NCBI GenBank assembly: GCA_030248225.1
Contig: JASANE010001425.1
Coordinates: forward strand, 36,895-100,894
From: Trileptium ribeirensis
Lineage: Eukaryota; Nematoda; Enoplea; Enoplida; Thoracostomopsidae
Direction of reading: 5' to 3'
DNA length: 64,000 nucleotides
The position numbers were made by a program, and so were the translations under genes. How positions within the stretch are numbered: the stretch's first letter is position 1; every line of letters begins with the position of its first letter. The notes beneath the pieces were generated by a model. That model was not told the origin of the DNA. It did no database searches and saw only the letters and a program-made list of their open reading frames with translations. This document shows positions 12,313-23,173 of this stretch, in pieces.

Positions 12313-12930
12313 TCAGGCGGCAGGAACTTTGCATAGAACTGGACAGGTCCAAGGAACAGATCTAAATGTTGAGGCATCTTTCGGTTTCGGCATTTTCAAG
12401 ACGTCGTTGACTGTTGGCTCTTTTTCAATTCCTCCGCGTGAAAGAATGTATCCCAGATATTCGATCCAGGGTTGAGCAAAACAACACTTTGCCTGCCGGC
12501 ATCGTAGGCCTTTTTCGTCGAGATGTTGTAGAGGGCGACGGAGGTTTTCTTTGTGCTCTTGGGTAGTCTTCCCTCCATTGAGAAATTCCTCCAGGTAGAT
12601 GATCACACCAGGGATATGTTGAGTAAGTTGATCCATTACTTGCTGGAAGTAGCCAAGTGCAGAATTGATACCAAATGGCTGCCGATTCTGAAGCAACACC
12701 CCGACTTGAGTGTTCAGAGCCAGGTGTCGGCGACTTCTGGGACTCAACTTGACCTGACTGTACAAGTGAGCCAAATCGATCTTTCCGAGCTTTCGCTTGA
12801 GCTCCTCCGAATGGGATAATAAGATGACGGTTCGATTGAAGTTGTGGGTTAACCGTACAATAATAGTCCACACAAATACATATTCTATCCTTCTCTTGGC
12901 CAGGCAATTGTCTTGGCGAGTACTATGGGG
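12313..12930 (-). pseudogene. Decayed gypsy reverse transcriptase, 3' part
   Basis: The minus-strand frame shows an RT palm. ICICVDYYCTVNPQ is near 12840-12885, then KIDLAHLYSQVKL, then QPFGINSALGYFQQVMDQL. The catalytic box region reads IYLEEFL instead of the usual Y-x-D-D, so the catalytic aspartates are lost. A thumb-like YLGYILSRGGIEKEP follows. Frameshifts connect three overlapping frames. The upstream part of the RT lies at 13486-13841, separated by an inserted repeat. It is inactive. Confidence 0.8.
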
Positions 12931-12931
12931 C

Positions 12932-13480
12932 GTTCAAGTTAAGTTGTGTGCAAAATGACTCTAAGTTGTCCAACAGTCTCATGGGGCGCACACCGTTTCC
13001 GCATGTAGCTTTGTTAGACACTAGGGACAACTAGAGGAGTCTTACGTGACTGCGAGGTTTTGCATGAACAGTCTGCGCTGATTATAAATTTTGTCCAATA
13101 ACGCCTCCCCAGACTATAGCTAAAACACGCGCCAAAATTTAAATTTCTTACCTTGGCGTCTGTCAAGAATTGTACATGTTCAAAATTTGAATTTTTCCAT
13201 TATGTAGTGCTACCAAAACTGGAATTTCCCGCCTTGGCAACTTTTAATATTTGAATTTCTACCGTTATAGTATAAATCAAAACATTAACCGCATAAATCA
13301 GTCCGCCAGGACACTATAATCTGTCCTATATAATCAGCCGAGACTTGACAGATTATACAGGGAGTTACATAGGGCAGCAATGAAAAAACCTATAACTAGG
13401 TCGTGCTATAGAAATGTCCATTGAGTCTACTTTGATATCCGAACAAGACTAAGTCAAGCTGCACCCAACTTATCGTGAAC
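12932..13480. mobile_element. MITE-like insertion inside the gypsy RT
   Basis: A 549-bp non-coding block with imperfect terminal inverted repeats: GTTCAAGTTAAGTTGTGTGC at 12932-12951 and its inverted partner at 13461-13480 (17 of 20 match). The decayed RT reading frame stops on one side and resumes on the other, which independently supports insertion. No target duplication could be assigned with confidence. The interior is AT-rich and contains no ORF. Confidence 0.65.
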
Positions 13481-13485
13481 TAGTC

Positions 13486-13841
13486 ATTACGGAAGTGCCA
13501 TAATCGTTGAATTGGGTGGGTTCCCGTATTTATTTGGCAATACCATCTTTTATTGCTTCGGTCTGGTCTTTCTGAAGCGAAATGGGCACTGATCGAGCTT
13601 TGCGGAATATCGGCACAGCGTTTGCCTTGAATTGCGACTGCAGTTCCACGTCTTTCAGACACCTAAGTTCAGCTTTCCAGAAATCAGAGTAATGGTCATA
13701 AAGTTTCTGACATTTCTGACGAAGTATGGGGTCTTCCTTGAAGTGGGTTAAAACAGCGTGACAATTAGGTAAGGTACCAGTCGAGAGAAATTTGCAGCTG
13801 TTGAATGGTGGACCAGCCCTGGAGACTGATGTCAGGTACAT
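13486..13841 (-). pseudogene. Decayed gypsy protease-RT linker
   Basis: The minus-strand frame contains the segment that normally precedes gypsy RT: a helical KCQKLYDHYSDFW-type stretch, then the short strand NAVPIFRKARSVPISL at about 13590-13640. This matches the conserved 'A-x-P-h-x-x-x-R-x-V-P' approach to RT in K02A2.6/Mag-like elements. It runs into the MITE at 13480. The protease itself is not clear between 13841 and 14150. Confidence 0.65.
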
Positions 13842-14149
13842 CGAGAAATTACTCGACCTGTTGGAATTCAGAGCAACCAGGAGCCAAAATTGCTCCTATT
13901 AACTTACCAAGTACAGAAATGTCATGATTGCTTGCTGAAACGAACCGTGTAGACAGCTTGTTCAGGGTTTGAGATCACGCTTATTACCATTGTTGCTTAG
14001 TCAGCAAGTTACCCGAGAATGCAACATCAAATTCCATGATGCAAGTGTTTCCACGGATTTCAAGAGGTGCTTATATCTGCGACACCAAGTCTTGAGATGA
14101 TCCAACCGTGTGATAAGGTACAATCTTGTTCACCGATTTCTTCTTCGGA

Positions 14150-15068
14150 GAAGTTTGATCCCGAAGTTTCTTACGGCAGACGGCTTCCAGGTATCCCTTG
14201 ATGTTGCAGTAGCAGCAGGAAGTATCGATGAACAGACATTGTATTCCTTCTTTTCACAACGGTAGCAGTTCTGCTTGGGAGGTCGTCGTTTGTCTTCTTC
14301 TTGGTCGCCCTAGGCCGAGAGACCAGCTTTTTACCTTGTTAACCGGTGTGCGAGGCAATCCACTCGCTCCGTTGGCTACTCTGACCGCGTCTTCCGTCTC
14401 GGCGGCGATCGAAATGTACTTGGCAAAATCCAATTTGTCCTCCTTGACCTCGAAAAGAGCCGTCAGCGCACTGCTTCATTGTTGACGGAGCAGATGAATC
14501 TGGTCCGAAGAACTTCGCCTTGTGGTTCTTTGATGGACGGGAACTCGCACGTCGCAGCATCTTGGTGTAGTTCTTGGATGATTTCACCAGGTTTGCGTTT
14601 TATGTCGCTTTAGAATTTGCATCGCTCACGGATCGTGAAGCGTTTAGGATTTAATTAGTCCTTCATAGAGTTGACAATTTTGTCCATGGTGAGATCGTTG
14701 ATGTCTTTCGGCGGTGATTGTTGACTAGAAAGATTAGCCACCAGTTTGTAGGTGGCGGCGGACTGATTAGTCAGGAAAACTTGAGGTTTCTTGGTGTCTG
14801 GAACAGAATTGGCTCCAACAAAGATCCAGAACCGGGCGTTGTAGTCGGTCCACAGCTCAGAAGCGGAATCGAATGCAGCGAACATTGGAGTTACAGCAGC
14901 CTTGAAAACGTTGGTGTTCAGGATTGTCCGGTGGTGGTAGACTTGTCCGGTAGTGGTGGTCTGGAGTAGATGCAGAAATCGGTCTTCCATCCGTTCTTGC
15001 TGTTGTTGCACCCGTTGTTGATCTTCCTTTCCCTGACAATCCATCGCTGCCGTGTGCTGCTGTTGCAT
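14150..15068 (-). pseudogene. Decayed gypsy Gag with zinc knuckles
   Basis: The 5' coding part of the same element. The frame at 14655-15068 has a Gln-rich start, then a capsid-like segment (LWTDYNARFWIFVGAN; FLTNQSAATYKLVANL), as in short Gag proteins of the K02A2.6/Mag-like group. Offset frames at 14339-14587 and 14150-14290 continue into Cys-rich words of the CYRC and CYCNIKGYLEAVC type, the two zinc knuckles of nucleocapsid, the second with its His replaced. Several frameshifts make it a pseudogene. The LTR follows directly upstream, at 15204. Confidence 0.7.
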
Positions 15069-15203
15069 CTAATGTTGTTGGCTGATCAACTTCACCAATT
15101 CGCTGAGTTCCGTCTTAATTGACGATGACCGTTTTCAATCCGGAGACGTTCAGGGGCTTGTCGGATTTTGACCAGGATTCTACCCAGTGCTCCACTTTAT
15201 CCT

Positions 15204-15547
15204 TGTTGTATCTACGGGTCGGACCGTAGGTAAGCACAAGAACTCGAGCGTAAACTAAAGAGATTTATTTGAAAACAAATAGAAAGCACAACAAGTAGAC
15301 GGAAATACACAATCAGCACAGTCGATACCCACGTTACACTGATTACCGCTGGTTTACAGCAGTGTCTATAGATACCCGAACACACACATAGCTACAACAT
15401 TCGAGACATATAAACAAATTGAAATTTCTAGAATGTTCTTCAGTCAATGTTGTAAACAACGTCAGCATGGAAGTAACAACAATGTTTTCGTAGAATAATG
15501 TAGAAACGCCACCGCTATGACAATAACTATACCTGAATGATACAACA
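15204..15547 (-). repeat. 344-bp LTR (5' LTR) of the decayed gypsy element
   Basis: The repeat ends are a perfect 9-bp inverted pair, TGTTGTATC at 15204-15212 and GATACAACA at 15539-15547, giving the usual TG...CA LTR ends. On the minus strand an AATAAA sits near the downstream end (about 15265), as expected for a poly(A) signal in the R region. Gag begins about 140 bp downstream on the minus strand. The partner LTR was not found on the left, so the element is truncated there. Confidence 0.75.
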
Positions 15548-15635
15548 AATTAGAGCTCGACTAAATTTTTTGAAATGCAAGATAGATCCTTCCATCCGGT
15601 CTAATCTTTGACTAAAAGCTTATCTCACCTTAGTC
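15548..15635. other. Flank of the decayed gypsy LTR
   Basis: A short spacer between the LTR and a diverged short tandem repeat. Nothing recognised. Confidence 0.4.
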
Positions 15636-15915
15636 AATAACCAAAATTGGCAGCACCCCTGTTCTTTCAAGCTGTAAATTATTGGAGCACCCCTGTGTTC
15701 CCTAGAACACGATAAACTTTTGGATCACCCGCCGAGCTCTCGAAGACCAGGCGAACTTTGCAGCACCCCAGCCCACTCAAAGAAATAAATTTGTCGGAGC
15801 ACGTGTGTGCTCTCAAAAGCCTAAAACTGGAGCACACCTTGTGCTCTCGAAGACAAACTAATGTTTTGAAGCACTATTGGGCCCTCAATAAAAACCAACT
15901 TTTGGTAAACAAGGA
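15636..15915. repeat. Diverged 38-bp tandem repeat
   Basis: About seven degenerate units of 34-42 bp. Each contains a version of GGAGCACCCCTGTGCTCTCGAA followed by an A-rich tail ending in AAAC. The core is partly palindromic (GAGCAC...GTGCTC). The units are strongly diverged, so the array is old. Confidence 0.6.
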
Positions 15916-16373
15916 ACCATCGCTAAGTCTTAGCTTTAACTAGTTACTACCGCCTCGCATGAGCAGTGTTAAATAAAGAAAGTGCCGCATGGCATTAAAG
16001 CTAAAGAAGAAAAGAAGCGCTCTTTTATGTAGAGCTCTTCGATGTCGACTGGCTATGCGATCCATATCAGCGACTGGATCTATAGCGGGGTCGCAAATCT
16101 AATGCGCAGTTCGAGACGTAATGTCCCGCTGTTTGAAATTTTTTGTTCCCTTGTTGTCGCGAACCTACTTTATTTGTGTATAATATATATAAATATATAA
16201 TATATATAATATTGTTATTATATATCATAATAATTATATAATAATATACTACATATTATATATATTATATATAAATCCTAAGTCAGTTTCGTACACATAT
16301 GCAAATACATATTTATAACTTTTTGGAAAACGTAGTATATAGAATGAGTGAGTTAGTTCACTCAATATGAGTT
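15916..16373. other. Spacer with (TA)n microsatellite
   Basis: A TATATAATATATA-type tract runs from about 16176 to 16275. The rest is featureless. The giant-element LTR begins at 16374. Confidence 0.6.
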
Positions 16374-16869
16374 TGTACTGAGACCAATTCTGGCCCTAAG
16401 GGACCCAAGCTGCCCCACCTTTCTTCTGGGTGTAGTGCCCGGACAACCGCTGCTTCCACGCCTCTCCGGTGAACTACTGGTTGACCTAAGGGAATCGCTT
16501 AGCTTAGCATGCTGTCAGCGCATTTACCAGAATGTTCGGCCTGGCCCCCATAATGGCCCACGTATCTAGTAGAATGAAGGTCCCCCTGAGGGCAGGTCAA
16601 CCCCTAAGCCTGCTCTCAGGTAATAAGGCTGACCCGCCTTTCCTTCGCTCTATTCAATCTCTTACCGGTGGTGTGTCCTCGTGTCTTAATCTCGCACGTG
16701 TGAACTCGGCCTGACAACGTCACTGATTAACCCAGTATGTGCTTCCTCGTTAGAAAAGGGAACTCTAAGGAACACCTGAGTACCGATCCCAGGACCCTTA
16801 CCTAGTGTGGGTAATTTCGATTGGAGTAGGGAAACAGCTAACCAATGCGCGTTTCACAAAATAATGTGC

Positions 16870-17200
16870 GCAAATCGGGGCAAAATTTTTACGCGCGCTT
16901 TAATGCGCGTGACAGTTACGCGCATCTAGTTGCGCGTAAATTTTGTTTACGCGCTATATGGTGCCCGTAACAATTGTTACGCGCATATTTGTGCGCGTAA
17001 TAACAAAGTTACGCGCACACAAATGCGCGTAAAATTTTTACTACGCGCAGTTAACCGCGCATAACTTTCAATTTACGCGCACGCATCTGTCCGTATCTTT
17101 CTAGTTACGCGCGAGAAGCTGCGCGTAACCTTTTTTACGCGCACTTAAATGCCCGTAACTTTCTAAAGTCTCGCGCATTTAAGTGGGCGTAAGCCTATTT
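16870..17200. repeat. Left hairpin array of the transposon
   Basis: About ten consecutive imperfect palindromes with TTACGCGC-type arms and 6-9-nt centres, repeating about every 30-35 bp. The arms vary in a paired manner between GCGC and GGGC types. Confidence 0.85.
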
Positions 17201-19079
17201 ATGGGCAATTATGCACTTGAATAAACTTCTGTGCACATCAGTTTACGAGTATAGTTATTTAGGAAGTCTGAAAAATATGCACTTCAATTGTCCCATTCGA
17301 GTATCCCGTGCAAGCACGTGGAAAATCCAACCCCCACCCGTGGAAAAATGTTTACCCATAGCGGACGATACGACCCCAGCGACCAAAAACAGGTTCTCAC
17401 CACCGACCTCCCTGGAAAAATTTTGCCTTCTATGGGGTTACCCCAGATATGGCCGCAATCTCTCACCCTGGCATGAAGATCCGTTGGTATGTATGAATAT
17501 ATATCTAGACTATTCCATCCGTTTATTTTGCTGAAACACGGTTTTGCCTTCTACGGAAAGTGAGGTAAAGACGAAAATTGAATACTTCGTCAATATGACT
17601 GTGCTTTCAAGGTAATCGATGCCGTCTTCCGCATCCTGAGGCATAGCACGACAAAAGTTTCTAGCACTGATGAAACATGCGCTACTACAATTTGCTATAT
17701 CACAAAATAAATTCGACCAATTTCAGCGGACCCTTTGTCGCTGTTACGCCATAAGTAATGCAAGGCGGGGCCGCTAGATGGTGAATGTCAATTGCCTCTT
17801 TTTCAACAGCTTGAAAACGAGAAATAGTAACATAAATGAGCATGGTGTTAGTCTTAAAATGTCGGTGATTTGTTCATTAGACGTGATCTGTTATCACGAA
17901 GATCTATAACGCAAAATCTAAAGCAACCTCTTTGGAAAATTATACAGGATAGCGCTTTGCAAGAAATTACGTCTTAAATTTAATAGTTACTAGCTATATT
18001 AGTTGTACGACCTATTACAGCAACCGCAAAGTGACAAAAGTTGCAACAGCGCACATTTGTTGTAGAGCAACTTGGGTGACCAACTTTTAGCTTCGAACAT
18101 TTCCACTGGTTTCTCCGCCGCGCGAGGCTCCTATTTTCAGATTTAAAAAATCGAGTGATCAAATTTTTCTTGATATAGCTAGCTGCAATTGCTAGCTGGC
18201 TCTTTCCTGTCCAGATTAATAGAGCGCAGCTATACCTTGCTAGCTAGCTAGGTGGTGAACGACGTGGTTGTGTGCCAAACAGCAGAAACAGTGGTTGTAC
18301 CAGTGACACCGAATAGTACCGATAAGTCTAGGATACAAATGTTATATTTTCTGTCAGCATTTACGCAGATAGAGGCAAAATATTGGCTTTTGATAAGTAT
18401 AAGGGACTGTGAATTTATTAGTTTGGCTGAGGTGTAGGAGAGCAGCCAGCTCGTGAAAATTGAGCGTGACCGATACCTTCAAATTCCCTAGTAGTTCAGT
18501 TCTATAAGTCAGCACCTCCAAAAGTGTGGTGGTCCGGTCCCCCCTTTTCCCACGACCCCACGGGTGTGCGCCCATGCTGATGTCTAATAATTTTGACCGA
18601 GAAAGAATTGATCCGCGGCGAATGGAACGGTGTTGACAGTCAACAATTTAGGTGTCGTTAAAAATTAGACGTTTGGTTGAACAAAAAAATTGAAAATTTA
18701 AAGGAAATATAATACTTGTGATACTTTTCTGCATAATATATTTCCCAAAATTGAAAGGGCTAGGTGAGTATAACTTATTAAATATATACATACATGTTGA
18801 CGGACCTTCATGTCAGCGGAGGGTAAGCCCACCACTGCGAGGAGATGGTGGCTGGCGGTCATGCTAAGGGGATACCCAGAGAGGTGTCGATCCACCGAGA
18901 CGTGTGCGTGTGCAGATATTATTGAGCCCTATAAGATTAAATGGCCTGGGCACCATGGTTTGTTCTCTATTGATAGCCTGTTTCAGAAACTGCTTGCGAG
19001 TAACCAGTGTATGGCACATTTTATGTAGCAGGGTAAACCTAACCGAGCTATATGGCATACCTTACGTATCACTCGCACC

Positions 19080-19375
19080 AATTTGCGCGTAATTTTTATT
19101 ACGGGCACATAATCGCCCGTAACACAAATAATTACGGGCACCCAGTCGCGCGTAACGTTTGCATTACGGGCACTTGGGTGCGCGTAACTTCTAAGTTACG
19201 GGCGATTAACCGCGCATAACTTTTTATTTACGCGCGATGAAGTGTGCGTAGTCAAAAAGTTACGGGCGATCTCTTGCCCGTAAAATTTACGCGCACTTAG
19301 TTGCGCGTAAACTAAAATTTACGCGCACCGAAAAGCCCGTAATAGTTACGCGCACTTGATTGCGCGTGACCAAAT
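19080..19375. repeat. Right hairpin array of the transposon
   Basis: The counterpart of the left array, richer in the TTACGGGC/GCCCGTAA arm type. One unit at about 19099-19122 is a perfect palindrome with a 7-nt centre. Confidence 0.85.
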
Positions 19376-22300
19376 TGTGCCCCGCTTTGCGCACATTGTT
19401 TTGTGAAACGCGCACAAGTATACCTATAAATGTCGGTACTAGGTCGAATATCAGATTTGTCGATTACGGCTTCGCTAACACCTAAATAGTTCGCACAATT
19501 TCGTCGCCAATCTAGTGGCTTTACTCAGTGTATTGCTACGATTAAAACATGATCCGTTAAATCCGTATCCTGAGTGGTTGCGTTCGACCCTTACTTTGGA
19601 AATCCCATTCAGCCGGCATTATCAAGCTATATCGCTGAACACGAACTTAACACTCTAACACTTTATCAATTCAAACCGAATATATGCACTTGTACATATA
19701 AGCGTGACAATTATACAACGATAGATTCGTGGGTACCTGGCAGGGCACCCTCAAAATGCAGCCCGTGATGTGAATTTCGGGTGACTTTCCCTTATAACAC
19801 GTCTTAAAAGAAATCATTCATCCTGGATTTACTTCCCCTGGATTTAGTCTATTGCGTAAAAGTTTGTCGGCACCAGACTTTAGGAACCAATGCCCGAATC
19901 TTGTACTTTCCATATTTACTGATTGAGTTCACTCCGCAGAATCTGCAGTCACCTACGGACATTCCACGGTTACGGTGTACCAGTTGCCGTAATATAAAAA
20001 ACACTCTGCACCGGAGGATGAGGGGAAGCGTGTGACTTCACCAAAAGAGCGAAAGGAATGCCGCGTCTCCCCAATTCAGGACGACGTTGCTTGCCTTCCT
20101 ATGATTTCCAGCCTATGTCTTTAACATGAAGAGTAAATCGCTCCAACGAGAACTCTACCATGTCTACAAGGTGTGGGAATCCTCGTCTAATAATTCTGCT
20201 TGAGTTTAGAGAGACGTTTTGGCTGTAGGATTGCTCAGGGTACTAGCTCGACTATGGGGTGCGGTCTCGACAAACTTTGTTGAAGTTGGACAAGATTAAC
20301 AAGTCGCAGCTGACTCCAGTCTGCCTCACCTTTTGACATATCGCCGCTCCGGGCACTGCTACTTTACATCCTGGTCCGCAGTCATTTGCCAGCACCGACC
20401 CGGCGCGATTGCTGCCGCGCCTCTCAACCGAAAACAGCTTGGTTTGAAAATGAAAAGAAACTGCGCAGGTTTACGTTTGAAACACTTCGGAAACCCCCAT
20501 TTTATCCTAAAACAGTGAAAAGAGGAGGAACATAACGCACGAAAGGTCGCGACACGTCACTTCCGTTGGAACAGCCGCATCGACCCAACGATAGTTATTG
20601 ATTGCTGAAAATCCTGAGGGGGTGCTCTACCGTGGCATCACGGCACGAGACCCGTCTGGGTTTTGAGGTTAACGAATTGAATTCAATGGATACAAGCAAA
20701 AGCACTTAGGGCGTGAGTTCGGATTTCGCGGTTCACGTCAGGGGTTTTGTTTCCTTAAACTTCCTGGATGACCTTATTTCGTCCCTGCTTGCAAACGACT
20801 GCGTCCATTTTGACTTCTGCACTTCAATCCGCTCCTAGACTGACACATCTTACGTTCGGATGACCTTTAGTCACCCATGACCTACTGACATATAACGTGA
20901 GTCGGCACGTTTTACTGACATGAAAACGGGTGAGTTAATTCCCAATTCAAAGGAATCGGTGGTTTTGAAGAGGATAGAGACCCGAGGTTTCGCAGTATGC
21001 TAACGTGCCCACTCGAGCTACGGAGACCCTATTAGTACTACTAAAAATCGACGAAGTGCCTTGCTGTGTCTTCACGGAATGGAAAGCTCGATTTAGACCG
21101 ACCGGGCGGCTTTGGAGTAAGTGAAAATCTTTAGGAGCAATACTCGAAATTTGTGGGGGAGCCTTAGTAACCGATTTTCACTGGCAGTCACCGAATAGTT
21201 AGGAGGCTTTATCGTAGGTATTACTTACAACGTTCGTGGCTGCCTCCAGGTCACCGTAGTTCATTTAATGCCTTACCCCTCCCTTGTCCTTATGTCCTTC
21301 CCCCTTCCCTGTATGTATTCCCTGCTTCCCTGCTCATATTCACATCACTTAACAACAAATTTTCGCCCCCCCTGGAGTCTTGAAAACAGACTGCGACTCG
21401 GCGAGCGGGGAAACAGTGGAGGATCGAAAACTCCGTGAACGATTTGAACGTGATTTTTTCAAATTTTCTCGGTGCTCGCACTTACGGGTGCGCGGGGCAT
21501 TCGTCGGACGCGCCAGCACCCGCAAGGGCAGCCCTGGCTAACGAACTTTGAAAGCCAAGAAAAGACCACCAGGAGGGAGTCTGCGCTGCGTCTACACAGC
21601 GAGAGTCGCTCCTGGGGAAAATTAAGAGCAAAAAGTGAAACGACAAAGCAAGAAGCTTGCGAACAATAGTACGAAAGTGGCGACACCAGTTTTAACAGAA
21701 AACTGCCGACTATGCGGAATACTCTCTCGATTGGTCCCGTCGCTGCATCGGGCCTTTAATTTTTATACCCTAGACTCTACCCCTCCGTCGTTCGTGTACC
21801 TCTTGCAATCAAAATTTCAAAAATTCAAAACCTCCGATCTAGCAGTTACAGCTTTAATAAACACAACTCTGCCACTGCGGGCAAACGATACACGTCAGGC
21901 GACAAAGATACACATACACACAGATGCAGCGATCATTGTAACGATGACAATTACTAGCTGGTCAAAACAACGTGGGCGGCTGAGCTATTGGCGGGTGTTC
22001 CCTTTGATGTAAACAAGAGGCGCGAGCAGAAAAGCAACCTAAACCTCGCGCTGGTAGGCGCGAGACTTTCTGTGAGCTATAATATACCAGCGCCCAGGGC
22101 GCTTAAATTTCATAAGAAAATGTTTAGTTTTATTTGGATTTTCAGGTTAACTAGGGACCGTAGGTGGCCGGGGGCGGGATCAGGTTCAAGCCCTGGCTGG
22201 TCACCTACTAATGCAAACAAAATTTCCAATGTAACAAAAGTAGGTGGCCTGTTAGAGGCCGTTTTATGTGACCGTGATAGAAAATTTCGGGCCGCGCAGA

Positions 22301-22795
22301 GGGTTATTGAGATCCAGCACGAGTAAATAGGTTCTGGTGCACCCGGCTTTCGAAGAGGTGGTTAGTCTAAGATTCCATGGACCCAAAAATTGGGAAGTTT
22401 TAGTAAATTTTCTCTTGATTTGTGGCTTTGAAAATTGGTCGTTTAAACGCCTGGTTAGGGTTCCATAAGTATTTACGGGTGAGGGATCCGTTGACCCGAA
22501 TGCAAAATTTTGAAGCCTTAAGAGACCTTAGTGATAGTATGACAAGCCTATCTTACGTTAATCGTCGGAAAACTTTTAAAATTTTGCCTTTAAAGCACCC
22601 CTATGAAATTTCGGTTTGTTAAATTTTGTTCATTTTATTGCGCCAGTCAACCTGATTTCGCTACACTCTATGGATCAGTCATATAACAACTGCATGCCAG
22701 GATAGGTCTCTAAGATCAGGATCGTAACAAAATCTCCGTTTGGATTTTGATAAAAATTCCGCACCATACCCCGACCCATCCTGACACGCAGTACA

Positions 22796-23173
22796 AAAAT
22801 GCAGTTCATAATACACCAATTATTATCAACAACGTTATGATTATCATATCATTGTGGATGCGCACCGGGATCGACCTTAGGGCACCGAATCAATGAACCC
22901 GAAAACGAAACGTGAAAATCTCGCCCTGTGTCCTACTATTACTCACTTCACCTATTTTGGAGGCCCCTTGCTTGTCCTTATCCCTATTAGTGCTTCTACT
23001 AATGGGTAGTACAACTCCGCTGCGTCTCGCGCTTGTGTTAGCCGCTAACGCTACGCTTTTATATTCGCTATCGCTCAGGGTGCAAGACGTCCAAATTCAG
23101 TGTCGCGAACTAAATGGCTCACCCACTCGCGTAAGTTACGGCGGCACTAATTGGAGACCATCGGCTTGCGGAA
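22796..23173. other. 3' untranslated interior of the outer element
   Basis: This lies between the end of the accessory gene and the inferred LTR. An open plus-strand frame (22912-23235) has a hydrophobic start but runs opposite to the element's genes and is probably chance. Confidence 0.4.

Larger units (their letters stand above)
16846..19414. mobile_element. 2.57-kb DNA transposon with hairpin-array ends
   Basis: The ends are inverted copies. Left TGCGCGTTTCACAAAA at 16846-16861 continues AATGTGCGCAAA-CGGGGCA, and the right end at 19414 mirrors it through about 37 bp with few mismatches. A 3-bp CAA flanks both sides (16843-16845 and 19415-19417), which would be the target duplication. Inside each end lies about 330-370 bp made of tandem small hairpins, arms TTACGCGC/GCGCGTAA or TTACGGGC/GCCCGTAA, about ten per end. 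The 1.86-kb centre (17216-19075) has no recognisable transposase, so it is non-autonomous or too decayed to read. The superfamily is unknown. It sits inside the outer LTR and is therefore younger than it. Confidence 0.85.
16374..22795 (-). repeat. 3' LTR of the outer giant retroelement, split by a transposon
   Basis: A GC-richer block starting TGTACTGAG at 16374 and probably ending GTACA at 22791-22795, giving TGTA...TACA ends like the inner element's LTRs. Its first 300 bp resemble the conserved left end of those LTRs. The matching words are in the same order: GCTTAGCA, TGTTCGG, a TCTAGTA word, AGGTCCCC...AGG and CCTGCTC-CAGGT (16505-16640 against 30430-30565). Removing the transposon at 16846-19414 leaves about 3.85 kb. 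No second copy is in the window, so the right boundary is inferred. I see no gene in it; short frames such as 21635-22012 are not convincing. Confidence 0.6.

Noticed and set aside
16870..17200. Regular short palindromes as a CRISPR array.
   Set aside because: The units are degenerate palindromes without unique spacers, they mirror an inverted partner array in the same transposon, and the context is eukaryotic.
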